A DNA stretch of 64,000 nucleotides, taken from the NCBI GenBank assembly GCA_934320655.1, contig CAKRFN010000003.1, positions 62,001 to 126,000 on the forward strand, read 5' to 3'. Both the position numbers and the translations under genes were made by a program. The notes under the pieces were generated by a model, which was given only the letters and a program-made list of their open reading frames with translations, ran no database searches and was not told where the DNA came from. Below, one piece after another: positions 52,682 through 61,051 of the stretch; the stretch's first letter is position 1, and each line of letters begins with the position of its first letter. Origin of the DNA: an uncultured Eubacterium sp. GTDB lineage: Bacteria > Bacillota > Clostridia > Lachnospirales > Lachnospiraceae.

Positions 52682-53671
52682 CTATCTCAAACTATTTGCC
52701 GTCCGCGCCAGATACCGGATCACTTCTACCGGATACTGACCTACGGCAGTCTCGCCGGTCACCATCACGGACGATGCGCCGTCGCTGACCGCATTATAAA
52801 TGTCGCTGACCTCTGCACGTGTAGGAACTGCATGATGTTCCATGCTCGCGAGCATCTGCGTCACGACCATAAACGGAACGCCAGCCGCTTTACATCTTCC
52901 CGATATGTCTTTTTGTACGCGCGGAAGCTCCCAGAGTGGCATGGCATTTCCCAAATCACCGCGTGCAATCACAATCTCATCCGCCAGCCCGAAAAAACTC
53001 TCCAGATTCGCTACACCTGACAGATTCTCAATCTTTGCCAACAGCCGCAGATCTTTTCCATCCGCCTGATCCATCGCACACCGGACAACCTGTAAATCTG
53101 CCGCACTCCGCACAAACGGCTGCATCACGGCAGTTACGCCACAACGAACCGCATCCCTGATATTTTCATGATCCTGCATAGTCATTGCAGGAGGTTCCAG
53201 CTCCACGCCGGAAACAGCGATACTCTTTCCCCCAGCCAGAGATCCGCCTCTGCAAACGACTGCCTCATGATCCCCAGTCATTGTAAGCAGTATTTTTCCA
53301 TCATCAAGAAGAACCTCTGCGCCCGCTGTCAATGCCTCATATACTATTTTCGGAACCGGAATCCCACCGCCAACTCCTGTTTCCTCAAGGAAACTGACTG
53401 TCTGACCTTTTTCTAAATCCATTGGTGCCGCCATCTGTCCGATGCGCAGCTCTGGCCCCTGCATATCAATCAAAATCTGCGGCTTTATTCCGCAGGCAGC
53501 GGCGGCCTCCCGAATCATCCGAATCTGTGAAGCCGCCGCTTTGACACTGACATGTGAGGTGTTGATCCGCATGCCGGTCATGCCCTCCTGAAACATCGCT
53601 CTTAATGTTTCAAGGTTCGCGCATGACGGACCGATCGTACCATAAATCTGTGTGCTCATTTTTTTACCCAT
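52682..53671 (-). CDS. pyruvate kinase homologue lacking the C-terminal domain
   Basis: A 329-residue protein covering only the A/B barrel of pyruvate kinase. Recognisable marks: GTIGPSCANLETL, the R-N-SH segment (MRINTSH), DMQGPELR (Lys of the usual KGPEIR is Gln), AKIENLSGV, VIARGDLGNAMP, TQMLASMEHHAVPTRAEVSD and MVTGETAVGQYP. The roughly 140-residue regulatory C-domain is missing, without a frameshift in view. The start is uncertain (ATG at 53671 or 53659, poor sites). It is 3 nt after a small Cys-rich protein gene. Catalysis is possible but unproven; it is not the main glycolytic enzyme. Confidence 0.8.
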   Translation of the reverse strand: MGKKMSTQIYGTIGPSCANLETLRAMFQEGMTGMRINTSHVSVKAAASQIRMIREAAAACGIKPQILIDMQGPELRIGQMAAPMDLEKGQTVSFLEETGVGGGIPVPKIVYEALTAGAEVLLDDGKILLTMTGDHEAVVCRGGSLAGGKSIAVSGVELEPPAMTMQDHENIRDAVRCGVTAVMQPFVRSAADLQVVRCAMDQADGKDLRLLAKIENLSGVANLESFFGLADEIVIARGDLGNAMPLWELPRVQKDISGRCKAAGVPFMVVTQMLASMEHHAVPTRAEVSDIYNAVSDGASSVMVTGETAVGQYPVEVIRYLARTANSLR

Positions 53672-53674
53672 CTT

Positions 53675-53902
53675 TTACATATAAGAACAGCCTGTCCTGA
53701 CCGGCATATCATCGCCTTTTACATATCTGGCATTGAATTCCATGTTGATCTCGCGGAGCTCTTTCTTTCCATCAATATAGTCCTGATACATTTCCGCAAG
53801 TCCCGACATGCAGCCATCACAGCTCGCCTCAATGTTGCCTAATGACTCTGCGACAATCTGTTCACGCTGTTCTTTTGTTGTTTCACTGATTAAGTAATTC
53901 AC
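53675..53902 (-). CDS. small Cys-containing protein coupled to the PK-like gene
   Basis: A 75-residue protein, GTG start with AGGAGG 10 nt upstream. It has MNYLISETTKEQREQIVAESLG, a CDGC motif at about 28-31 and a final Cys. It resembles small conserved Lachnospiraceae proteins often given unreliable names. Its stop is 3 nt from the start of the pyruvate kinase-like gene, so they are one unit. Function unknown. Confidence 0.65.
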   Translation of the reverse strand: MNYLISETTKEQREQIVAESLGNIEASCDGCMSGLAEMYQDYIDGKKELREINMEFNARYVKGDDMPVRTGCSYM

Positions 53903-53974
53903 AGTCCTGCTTCCTCCTGCTTCTCTGCCATATATCTAATATCTGTCCACCTGATATGCCGGTCATTTTCCGGT

Positions 53975-54640
53975 CTATTTTTCCAGCCGTTTATTCACCG
54001 GAATCAGGATCAGGTAGATCAACATTCCATAAAAGATTGACAGCAATGCCACTGCCAGATTAGGACCTATGGTAGCCGGATCTTCCAACATGCCCATGAT
54101 CACCACAATGGCAATCACCGAAATAAATACGCCTGCAGGAATCGCTGTCTTTTGTATGATTTCAAATATTTCCTTCTTACCCCTTGCACCCGACAGCAGC
54201 ACAATGGATGTACAGATCAGCACGACACCGAGCAGTGACGGAATATCCAAAAAGAATGTCAGCATATCCGGCCGCGTGCCAGACATCGAACTAAACAGCA
54301 GCACCAGAGTCAGGATACCCAGAATGCCTCCTACAATCAACTGCCCCAGTGAACTTTTCCGGTTGTCTTCATTTTGTTTTAATAGATTCATCATGTTCTC
54401 CTCCGCTTTCATAGAATAATTTTCTACAGGCAGCTTCTCGCCGGAAAGGAGTTCATTGACAGAAATATCAAGTGCCTCACACAATGAATTCAGGATCGCC
54501 GTATCCGGAACGCTGTTCCCGTTCTCCCATTTGGATATCGTCTTGTCACTCACGCCGATCTGCTCTGCCAGATCCTTTTGTGTCAGTCCCTTTTCTTTTC
54601 TGCTCAACTGGATAAATGATCCAATTTTGTTATCACTCAT
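53975..54640 (-). CDS. XRE-family regulator with four-helix membrane domain
   Basis: A 221-residue protein. A Cro/cI helix-turn-helix (about 8-62: SRKEKGLTQKDLAEQIGVSDKTISKWENGNSVP) is joined to a linker and about four TM helices (105-215). Membrane-tethered XRE regulators of this type are common in Lachnospiraceae and usually sense envelope or peptide stress. The ATG at 54640 is preferred, behind GGAGGAAG. The leader contains a 10-bp direct repeat CACTCTACGC (54714 and 54744). Confidence 0.85.
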   Translation of the reverse strand: MSDNKIGSFIQLSRKEKGLTQKDLAEQIGVSDKTISKWENGNSVPDTAILNSLCEALDISVNELLSGEKLPVENYSMKAEENMMNLLKQNEDNRKSSLGQLIVGGILGILTLVLLFSSMSGTRPDMLTFFLDIPSLLGVVLICTSIVLLSGARGKKEIFEIIQKTAIPAGVFISVIAIVVIMGMLEDPATIGPNLAVALLSIFYGMLIYLILIPVNKRLEK

Positions 54641-54800
54641 AAAAACTTCCTCCATTCCTTATCCGTCAAGTCACCGCTTGCAGATTTGTTACCCAGATCA
54701 TATGCGAGAAGTACACTCTACGCAACCTATGTTGTGCAGAATCCACTCTACGCTGCGGAGAATCGCTGAAATTTCCGGTATTTCCAAGGGTTTCCAGCCA

Positions 54801-55073
54801 CTAATAGTTTCTCGTCCGAAAACCATACTCATTCTCTGCCAGCGGAATCGCTTTTGCGGAGATCTGTTGAATTTCTATATAAGTCCCTTTTTCTATCATA
54901 AGGATAACCCGGTCAATCTGCTCTTCGGTTCCCTGTATCTCCATAGAGACACCTCCGTCCGGATCATTGCGCACCCAGCCGGTTGCGCCGACCATATTTG
55001 CCGCATGTTCCGCGCGATATCGAAAACCGACTCCCTGAACAGTTCCATAAAATTTTAAATATTTACGAATCAT
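54801..55073 (-). CDS. acyP: acylphosphatase
   Basis: A 90-residue acylphosphatase. GTVQGVGFRYRAEHAANMVGATGWVRNDPDGGV contains the catalytic Arg and Asn and the family signature. It hydrolyses acyl phosphates such as carbamoyl phosphate. Start ATG at 55073, with GGTGA 8 nt upstream; earlier ATG/GTG codons overlap that site. Confidence 0.93.
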   Translation of the reverse strand: MIRKYLKFYGTVQGVGFRYRAEHAANMVGATGWVRNDPDGGVSMEIQGTEEQIDRVILMIEKGTYIEIQQISAKAIPLAENEYGFRTRNY

Positions 55074-55123
55074 TTTGCTCATCACCTTTTACATTAGCAT
55101 TATGACTCATATCACATAAAATA

Positions 55124-55939
55124 TCAATTCCGGTTAAGCATTTTATGTACATTCTTTTCATCCAAGTTCAAGTATTTTCTTCTCACACAGATCACACCGG
55201 CAATCAGGCCATATACAACGATAAGCACCACATAAAACCAGATATCCACCTGCAAAAAGCAATACAGAATATTGAAACAGAAATGAATCACAATACCGTA
55301 GAGCAGATTGTCGTTGCCCTCCATAAACGTATTGATCAGAAAACAGAGCGCTGTCATGACGATCACATTGGACAACACATACGGGATCATGTCCCATCCG
55401 AGAAAGTCCGAATCCACGAACCAAAGCACCGTATGCCAGAAGCTCCAGATCAGCCCCTGAAAGATGGATGCCTTGTAAAAACTGTACTTTTTATTCAAAT
55501 ACGGTCTGACATATCCTCTCCAGCCCGCTTCCTCGCCGGTAGGTCCGGTCGTCAGCGAAAATAAAAATGATGCCCACAGCGGATACGCACCGAGCGCCCA
55601 GTACGATCCGAACGGTTTTCCCTGAATCAAAGACAGAAGAAAGACAGTACTGACAGTCGCGCCCATCGTGAGCAGCGCAGCCAAAAACAGTCTGAGGATG
55701 CTCACCTTTCCAGCAAACGCCTTTTTGTAAAACTGCCGGATCGTGGTTTCTGGACTAAAATAACGGATGCCACACAGCAGGACAATCGTCGGAGACCACG
55801 CGCACACATTCGACAATATGCGCATGACCACGGGCCGACAGTGGAACACCATGCTTGCCGTGCCGCAGATGCCGAGCACCATCGCCCAGAACACCAGATA
55901 ACTGCTGATTACATAATTTCTCATTCTCTTTTTTTCCAT
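55124..55939 (-). CDS. CPBP-family intramembrane metalloprotease (Abi/CAAX-like)
   Basis: A 271-residue membrane protein with about seven to eight helices. The CPBP motifs are complete: GEEAGWRGY (EExxxR), FWHTVLWF, and a late HFCFN His. These proteases process membrane proteins and are often found with bacteriocin or stress genes. GAGGGG precedes the ATG. A 15-bp palindromic operator identical to that of the upstream TetR gene lies 16 bp before the start, so it is very likely under that regulator's control. Confidence 0.88.
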   Translation of the reverse strand: MEKKRMRNYVISSYLVFWAMVLGICGTASMVFHCRPVVMRILSNVCAWSPTIVLLCGIRYFSPETTIRQFYKKAFAGKVSILRLFLAALLTMGATVSTVFLLSLIQGKPFGSYWALGAYPLWASFLFSLTTGPTGEEAGWRGYVRPYLNKKYSFYKASIFQGLIWSFWHTVLWFVDSDFLGWDMIPYVLSNVIVMTALCFLINTFMEGNDNLLYGIVIHFCFNILYCFLQVDIWFYVVLIVVYGLIAGVICVRRKYLNLDEKNVHKMLNRN

Positions 55940-55954
55940 AACTTCCCCTCTTTC

Positions 55955-55969
55955 TCGACCGCCGGTCGA
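55955..55969 (-). promoter_or_regulatory. TetR operator ahead of the CPBP gene
   Basis: TCGACCG-C-CGGTCGA, a perfect inverted repeat followed by TAT, matching the operator at 56652-56666. It lies between the tetR stop and the CPBP start. Confidence 0.78.
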
Positions 55970-56015
55970 TATTGCATATTTTTTTACCACGCTAAAACCA
56001 GCGTGGTATTATGAC

Positions 56016-56624
56016 CTAACCAAAAAGTGTAAAAAACTCATCCAGCGTGCCCGACTGTGCGCCCAGCAGCCGCTCCAGATTATATACAAAGCCTTTTATC
56101 ATATCCAGATCAACAGCCTCCGGATCATCAAAGCCAACAATCGAATACGTCAATGCCATATGAACCGCCGCATCCGGATAATCAGTATGAAACATGCCGG
56201 ATGCGATTCCCTCGTTGACAAGCTCCAGCATAATTGGCTGAATCTTCCGAATCATCGCCGTATGTGATTTCTGATGCAGCAATGCATTCTGCGGCAAATG
56301 GATCTTTTCGACAATATCAGCCGCTCCGCCCGACGAAACATTCATCGCTTTGATCACGCCGACCATCCGGCTGACCAAAGACTTTGAAAAATCTTTGGCG
56401 GCGCCTGCTGCCCGCAATGCCATATCGTCTGTGATGGACACAATCAGGGCATCCAGTATCTCCTCCTTCGAGGCAAAATGATAGTAGAGCGTTCCCTTTG
56501 CGATTCCGACCGCCTTCATGATGTCTGTCGTACTCGTCGCGTCATAGCCTTTTTCAATAAAAAGCTGTCTCGCCGCACCTATGATCTCTTTTCGTCTTTC
56601 ATCCGAAGATTTTATCTCTGCCAA
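56016..56624 (-). CDS. TetR-family regulator of the CPBP protease gene
   Basis: A 202-residue TetR regulator: helix-turn-helix GAARQLFIEKGYDATSTTDIMKAVGIAKGTLYYHFASKEEIL. Start is TTG with AGGAG 7 nt upstream. Its promoter carries TCGACCG-T-CGGTCGA at the predicted transcription start, and the same 15-bp site lies ahead of the downstream CPBP gene: autorepressor plus one target. Ligand unknown. Confidence 0.92.
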   Translation of the reverse strand: MAEIKSSDERRKEIIGAARQLFIEKGYDATSTTDIMKAVGIAKGTLYYHFASKEEILDALIVSITDDMALRAAGAAKDFSKSLVSRMVGVIKAMNVSSGGAADIVEKIHLPQNALLHQKSHTAMIRKIQPIMLELVNEGIASGMFHTDYPDAAVHMALTYSIVGFDDPEAVDLDMIKGFVYNLERLLGAQSGTLDEFFTLFG

Positions 56625-56651
56625 TCGGTTGCTCCTTTATCAAAATCTCAT

Positions 56652-56701
56652 TCGACCGTCGGTCGATATGGTTATTCTAACACCTTTTCTGGATTTGTCA
56701 A
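56652..56701 (-). promoter_or_regulatory. tetR promoter and operator
   Basis: TTGACA (56696-56701), 16-bp spacer, TAGAAT (56674-56679); the palindrome TCGACCG-T-CGGTCGA lies at 56652-56666, just past the -10, over the expected start point. Confidence 0.78.
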
Positions 56702-56731
56702 GCATCTTTGGTCAACAAAATCCGCCTTCTG

Positions 56732-57292
56732 CTAGGTAAACGCGCGCCTCATCACCATACCACCCTCCGTTTTCAGCCACGAGAGCGCCTTTTTATAATC
56801 CGGCATCACATGCGCGACTTCCTTCCAGAAAGCCTTCGAGTGATTCATCTCTTTCCGGTGGCACAGTTCATGTACCACAACATAATCAATCACCTCCGGC
56901 GGCGTCAGCATCAACAGGCAGTTAAAATTCAGGTTGCCCTTGCTGCTACAGCTTCCCCAGCGCGTCTTCTGGTTACGGATGGTGATTCTCCCATATGTAA
57001 CTCCCATTTGCCCAGCAAAATATGCCACTCGCTCAGGAATATACTCCAACGCCCTGTCTGCAAGCTCATGAAGTTCAGCAAATGTGAGCGGCTCGAGTCC
57101 CTGTGCGTCGTATTGTTCGTTTCTCCGGCGGAGCTGCTCCACATGCTTTTGTATCCAAGACTCCTTTTCCTGTACAAAAGGCCGGATCTCCCTGTCAGAC
57201 ATACGCTTCGGCGCGCGAACCGTAACGGTCAGATCCGGATTCACCTGAAGCGCGATCGTTTTTCGATTCGAACGGATAATCGTTACATTCAT
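56732..57292 (-). CDS. YgjP-family zinc metallopeptidase
   Basis: A 186-residue protein of the YgjP/WLM (DUF45) family: RAPKRMSDREI, the QKTRWGSCSSKGNLNFN signature and the zinc site HELCHRKEMNHSKAFW. The family is annotated as metal-dependent hydrolase/peptidase; substrates in bacteria are not settled. It overlaps the VOC gene by ATGA, indicating coupling. Confidence 0.9.
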   Translation of the reverse strand: MNVTIIRSNRKTIALQVNPDLTVTVRAPKRMSDREIRPFVQEKESWIQKHVEQLRRRNEQYDAQGLEPLTFAELHELADRALEYIPERVAYFAGQMGVTYGRITIRNQKTRWGSCSSKGNLNFNCLLMLTPPEVIDYVVVHELCHRKEMNHSKAFWKEVAHVMPDYKKALSWLKTEGGMVMRRAFT

Positions 57293-57651
57293 ACCGACAT
57301 CCCTACTTCAATCAAATTTCCATCCGGATCATAAAACCGGATCACCTGCCGTCCCCAGCTATGCTCCGTCAATTCATTCACATAGGCAATCTCAAATTCG
57401 GACGTTTCCAGCTTTTTTACAAAAAGCTCAATATCAGCTTCCTCAAAATACAGCTCCGTCATGTTATTTTTCGGTGTCAGCTCTCTGTGAATCACGTCTT
57501 TCCAGACGCCTGCATCCTGCAAAACCAGTCCCTCCGTCATGACCACATTGCCCTGCCGGTTGACAATCACCTGAAGTCCGAATAATTCCTTGTAAAACCG
57601 GATACTCCGCTCTATATCGTTTACCACAATCATCACATTTCGTAGTCTCAT
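57289..57651 (-). CDS. VOC-superfamily (glyoxalase-like) protein
   Basis: A 120-residue single-module VOC protein: MIVVNDIERSIRFYKELFGLQVI at the start and VIRFYDPDGNLIEVG at the end, with metal-ligand-like Glu residues. Members include glyoxalases, dioxygenases and resistance proteins; the substrate cannot be inferred. GGGAG precedes the ATG. It is followed by the overlapping YgjP-like gene. Confidence 0.88.
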   Translation of the reverse strand: MRLRNVMIVVNDIERSIRFYKELFGLQVIVNRQGNVVMTEGLVLQDAGVWKDVIHRELTPKNNMTELYFEEADIELFVKKLETSEFEIAYVNELTEHSWGRQVIRFYDPDGNLIEVGMSV

Positions 57652-57821
57652 GTAAAATCTCCCTTTTTAATAAATCGCTCTTTCCTCCAACCACATTCCT
57701 GCCGCCAATCTAATTTGATTTTATTCTAACACACAAAATTGGATCTTGTGCCTAATATAGTAAATAATTCTGCATATACTATATACATCTCTCCGAAAAA
57801 CATTTTTATTGTATTTTTGTC

Positions 57822-57850
57822 TTGCGTACAGAACAATATTCGTATATAAT
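57822..57850 (+). promoter_or_regulatory. promoter of the DUF4143 ATPase gene
   Basis: TTGCGT (57822-57827), 17-bp spacer, TATAAT (57845-57850), 27 bp ahead of the ATG at 57877. Confidence 0.7.
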
Positions 57851-57876
57851 TGTTTTATGATGTTGGAGGTAATGCT

Positions 57877-59163
57877 ATGAATCGAGATACCTTAAAACAA
57901 ATTATGATCGATCAAAAGACTATTTATTTAGATAATCCATTTATCACCAGACATTATCCTTTAGCGGAAAATGTAAACTATTGCTTTGTGGGTATTAGAA
58001 GAACCGGTAAATCTTATATGATGTATCAGCAGATCAAACAACTGCTTCAAACCGGCGTTCCGCTATCTCAGATTGTCTACGTAAATTTTGAAGATGAACG
58101 CCTTCTGGAAATGACATCAGACGATTTAAACACCATTTTGGAAATCGGTCTGGAACTTTCGGGCACAGAAAACCGGCCTTATCTTTTTCTTGATGAAATT
58201 CAGAATATTACCGGCTGGGAAAAATTTGTCCGCAGAATTGCAGACATGAAATACAAAATCAATATTACCGGAAGCAACAGCAAAATGCTCAGCAGCGAAA
58301 TTGCATCCACTCTGGGCGGGCGCTTTGTGATCATGCATGTGTATCCTTATTCATTTTCCGAATATCTCATTGCGAACGGAAAGGAAAAGGATTACCTTGA
58401 CACAATCAGCACAAGTGATAAAGCTGACGTACTTGCAAGCTACAATGAATATATCACCTACGGCGCTTTTCCTGAGCTGGTAGGAATTAAAAATAAAAGA
58501 ATGTTCTTAAGCAGTATTTATCAAACGGTCTACCTTGGCGACATTATCACAAGGAATAAGGTCACCAATGATTTTGCTATCAAGCTTGTGTTGAAAAAAA
58601 TAGCAGAATCCATTACGAAACCTTTATCTTTTAGCAGACTGACTAATATTGTAAAGAGTGCGGGTACTTCGCTTGGCAAACAGACGATCATTAACTACGT
58701 TAGTTACATGACTGATTCGTACCTTATCTTTGCTTTAACAAATTATGCTGCAAAGCTTGTGAAGAAAGAAACCTCTCCGAAATATTATTTCATGGACACA
58801 GGTCTTCTTGGACTGATGCTCCTTGATTGTAAATCTGCTCAACTCGAAAACCTTGTTGCGATAGAACTCATCCGACGCTATGGCACAGAAAATATCTTTT
58901 ATTTTGAAAACAATGTGGAGATTGACTTCTATGTTCCTTCTGAAAAACTTGCCATACAGGTAAGTATGCAGATTCTCGATGACATAGACACTCGTGAACG
59001 TGAAACCAGGGCATTTGTGAAACTCCGTAACTTTATCCCTGACTCAAAGTGCGTAATTATCACAAGCAGTGAAGAAACCTCCCTTACATGCGACGGTATA
59101 CCGATTTCCGTAATTCCTGCCTGGAAATGGCTTTTAGAAAGCCCTGAAATTCTAAATAAATAG
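57877..59163 (+). CDS. AAA ATPase with DUF4143 domain
   Basis: A 428-residue ATPase of the archaeal-type AAA family: P-loop IRRTGKSYMM (about 45-52), Walker B YLFLDEIQN, a KINITGSNSKML sensor region, then DUF4143 with a nuclease-like C-terminal end (FYFENNVEIDFYVPSEKLAIQVS). Such proteins are common, mobile and of unknown role; some are thought to work in defence or toxin-like contexts. The codon use is visibly more AT-rich than most of the window. GGAGG precedes the ATG. It is followed by a strong terminator. Confidence 0.88.
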   Translation: MNRDTLKQIMIDQKTIYLDNPFITRHYPLAENVNYCFVGIRRTGKSYMMYQQIKQLLQTGVPLSQIVYVNFEDERLLEMTSDDLNTILEIGLELSGTENRPYLFLDEIQNITGWEKFVRRIADMKYKINITGSNSKMLSSEIASTLGGRFVIMHVYPYSFSEYLIANGKEKDYLDTISTSDKADVLASYNEYITYGAFPELVGIKNKRMFLSSIYQTVYLGDIITRNKVTNDFAIKLVLKKIAESITKPLSFSRLTNIVKSAGTSLGKQTIINYVSYMTDSYLIFALTNYAAKLVKKETSPKYYFMDTGLLGLMLLDCKSAQLENLVAIELIRRYGTENIFYFENNVEIDFYVPSEKLAIQVSMQILDDIDTRERETRAFVKLRNFIPDSKCVIITSSEETSLTCDGIPISVIPAWKWLLESPEILNK

Positions 59164-59175
59164 TTTTTATTTTAA

Positions 59176-59214
59176 AAAACACAAATCCTGCCAACATGCA
59201 GGGATTTGTGTTTT
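59176..59214. terminator. bidirectional terminator after the DUF4143 gene
   Basis: Arms AAAACACAAATCCTGC (59176-59191) and its complement with one extra base (59198-59214) form a long hairpin with T and A runs on both sides. It lies between convergent genes. Confidence 0.9.
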
Positions 59215-59256
59215 CTGATATTGCAGACCCATCTTAGCCCTATCCTCTCTAAACCA

Positions 59257-59823
59257 CTACACCTTTGCAATCGTCAAGCTCTGATCTGTGCCGCTGTCCT
59301 TCCGCAATTTTGTTCTGACGATATCCGCATGCGGATTTACCTTCGCCAGCCCAACTTCTGTCACCAGCGCGTCAAATGGCACAAACACTTCTTGCAGCAC
59401 ACCAAATGCAACTGCCATTTGTTCTTTACTCAATGTTTTTCCCATTGTCACATGCGGCAGCCATGAAAACGGTCGATAATAATTACTTACCCTCGTCTCC
59501 GGAAGATCTCCTATCGCATCATAAACTGACCGCGAAAGCTCCTGCAAATACTCATTTAAAACCGGTGTCACATACATGACATACGGCAGTAACTGTCCGA
59601 TGGATACAAAACGAATTTTTCCCTGCGACAGCCGTCCACACAAGTCCTCAAATGCCGGCCGCAACTGCTCCGCAGATCGCGCCTCCACTGCCGAAACCGT
59701 CATATGTGGCGGCACCTGATAGTCAATCATAAATGTATTACCTGTCTGCTGCGCGATTTTGTCTATATATCTCTGTAACAGGCGGTTCGTTTTTTCATCA
59801 AAATAGAGTGATATCAGATACAT
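59257..59823 (-). CDS. 2H phosphoesterase (2'-5' RNA ligase-like)
   Basis: A 188-residue protein of the LigT/2H superfamily, with two H-x-T motifs (PPHMTVSA near 40 and LPHVTMGK near 125). These enzymes act on 2'-5' or cyclic phosphodiesters. AGGAGG is present 14 nt before the ATG, inside the decayed ArsC-type gene that precedes it; the original ArsC frame would overlap the start. Substrate unknown. Confidence 0.85.
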   Translation of the reverse strand: MYLISLYFDEKTNRLLQRYIDKIAQQTGNTFMIDYQVPPHMTVSAVEARSAEQLRPAFEDLCGRLSQGKIRFVSIGQLLPYVMYVTPVLNEYLQELSRSVYDAIGDLPETRVSNYYRPFSWLPHVTMGKTLSKEQMAVAFGVLQEVFVPFDALVTEVGLAKVNPHADIVRTKLRKDSGTDQSLTIAKV

Positions 59824-60164
59824 TTATCTGCCCAATCTGCCTCCTTAAACCCTGTCAAAAAAAAATCTTCACCGACAAGCAGCGGCCGTTTCACGAGCAT
59901 TCAGTCCGTCGCCAACAGCCTCAACTGTTCCTCCTCGCTCATCGTCGGCAGCTTGTCCTTCAACTGCATGCTCTTGTACAACAATCCGCTCGTATTAAAA
60001 AATTTCTTTAGCGGCAGCCCGCTCATCTCATACCATTTTTTTAATTCTTCATATGTCGGGTGCTCCTCTACCATGTGCCGCTCCGTATATGATACATGGT
60101 GCTCATCCAGCCATTTCTTCGCCTTCTGGCAGGTAGAGCATTTGGGGTAGTAGATAAATAACAT
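59814..60164 (-). pseudogene. ArsC/Spx-family protein interrupted by an in-frame TGA
   Basis: The first 87 codons read as an ArsC/Spx-type thioredoxin-fold protein: FIYYPKCSTCQKAKKWLDEH with CxxC, then TMSEEEQLRLLATD. A TGA at 59901-59903 then stops it. The same frame continues with MLVKRPLLVGEDFFLTGF, the usual family ending, to a final TGA at 59814-59816, giving the normal length of about 115 residues. Relatives usually have Gly at the stop position (GGA to TGA fits one change). Its ATG has AAGGAGG. Likely a recent nonsense mutation. Confidence 0.85.
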
Positions 60165-60482
60165 GATATGTCCTCCTTATTTCCTCTAAAATAATTAAAA
60201 ATCATCTGCATTTTTATTATAATAATCTATTGTTTTCTGTTCCATATGCTTCCCTTGCTGATTCGTCTGACAAATATATGAAAATATTATATTCCATTAT
60301 CAAAGTAATAGCAATCGGTTCTATCGACCAACCACTGACTTCTCTTTTAGCCGCTTGTGCTATCCGTAATCAGAATTACTCTTCCTTATTACCCTGAAAA
60401 ATGACTCGTCAAAAAGGGAGAAAAACTGATAAAACCAGTCTTTCTCCCTTTTTCGTTCTCTCGCCGGTACACCCATCATACC
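60165..60482. other. intergenic region without a gene
   Basis: No supported reading frame. Contains the terminator at 60411-60453 and AT-rich sequence; nothing else is recognised. Confidence 0.6.
60411..60453. terminator. bidirectional terminator after the XRE/zinc-ribbon gene
   Basis: AAAAAGGGAGAAA (60411-60423) pairs with TTTCTCCCTTTTT (60441-60453), with an inner CTG/CAG stem; A and T runs flank both sides. Confidence 0.88.
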
Positions 60483-60938
60483 TTATGATGATTTACCCGC
60501 TTTTTTCCAATAATTCAGTTTTGGCAACAGCTCGGACATATGGGCCCGTACCTGTTCGGATGTCCAATTTTCATTTGACATATGTTCTGCGCAGAAATTG
60601 ATCAGGTCTTCCATATTGGAATATGCATAGTTTCCGTCCGAATAGCACCACTTGCAATATTCTTCATTGAAAGCTCCGTCTGTTTCTTTGCTCATGGATG
60701 AGTCATCCAGCGGCATTCCGCAACACTGGCAGATGAGCTGTCTCGGCGAACCTAAAAGCGTGTTGATCGAAACGTCAAATAGCTTGGAAAGCAATTTCAA
60801 GGTCTCTGTATTCGGTACGGTTTCTCCGTTTTCCCATCGCGACACAGCCTGCCTTGTGACAAATATTTTTTCTGCGAGCTCGTCCTGTGACAATTCCCGC
60901 TTCGTTCGTAGTTCAAATATAACCTCTTTGGTATCCAC
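60483..60938 (-). CDS. XRE regulator with C-terminal zinc ribbon
   Basis: A 151-residue protein: Cro/cI helix-turn-helix (about 4-60, RELSQDELAEKIFVTRQAVSRWENG) followed by a zinc-ribbon region with CQCCGMPLDD and CKWCYSDG (putative zinc ribbon domain type). This fusion is frequent in Clostridia; targets are unknown. Start is GTG with AGGAGGTGA upstream. Confidence 0.88.
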   Translation of the reverse strand: MDTKEVIFELRTKRELSQDELAEKIFVTRQAVSRWENGETVPNTETLKLLSKLFDVSINTLLGSPRQLICQCCGMPLDDSSMSKETDGAFNEEYCKWCYSDGNYAYSNMEDLINFCAEHMSNENWTSEQVRAHMSELLPKLNYWKKAGKSS

Positions 60939-61051
60939 TACAAATCACCTCCTCGCCTTTATTATAATTCGCCTCGTTTTCTTTCGCAAGCAACACGCTG
61001 TTGCATTGCAAGACAGTTCGCACCCAAATCAGCGCACAGACAGAAACAGAC

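Noticed and set aside
55984..56010. Hairpin ACCACGC..GCGTGGT as terminator of the TetR gene
   Set aside because: On the transcript it is followed by A rather than U residues.
59901..59903. TGA as a selenocysteine codon
   Set aside because: The family usually has Gly here, there is no obvious SECIS hairpin just after it, and the CxxC lies elsewhere.
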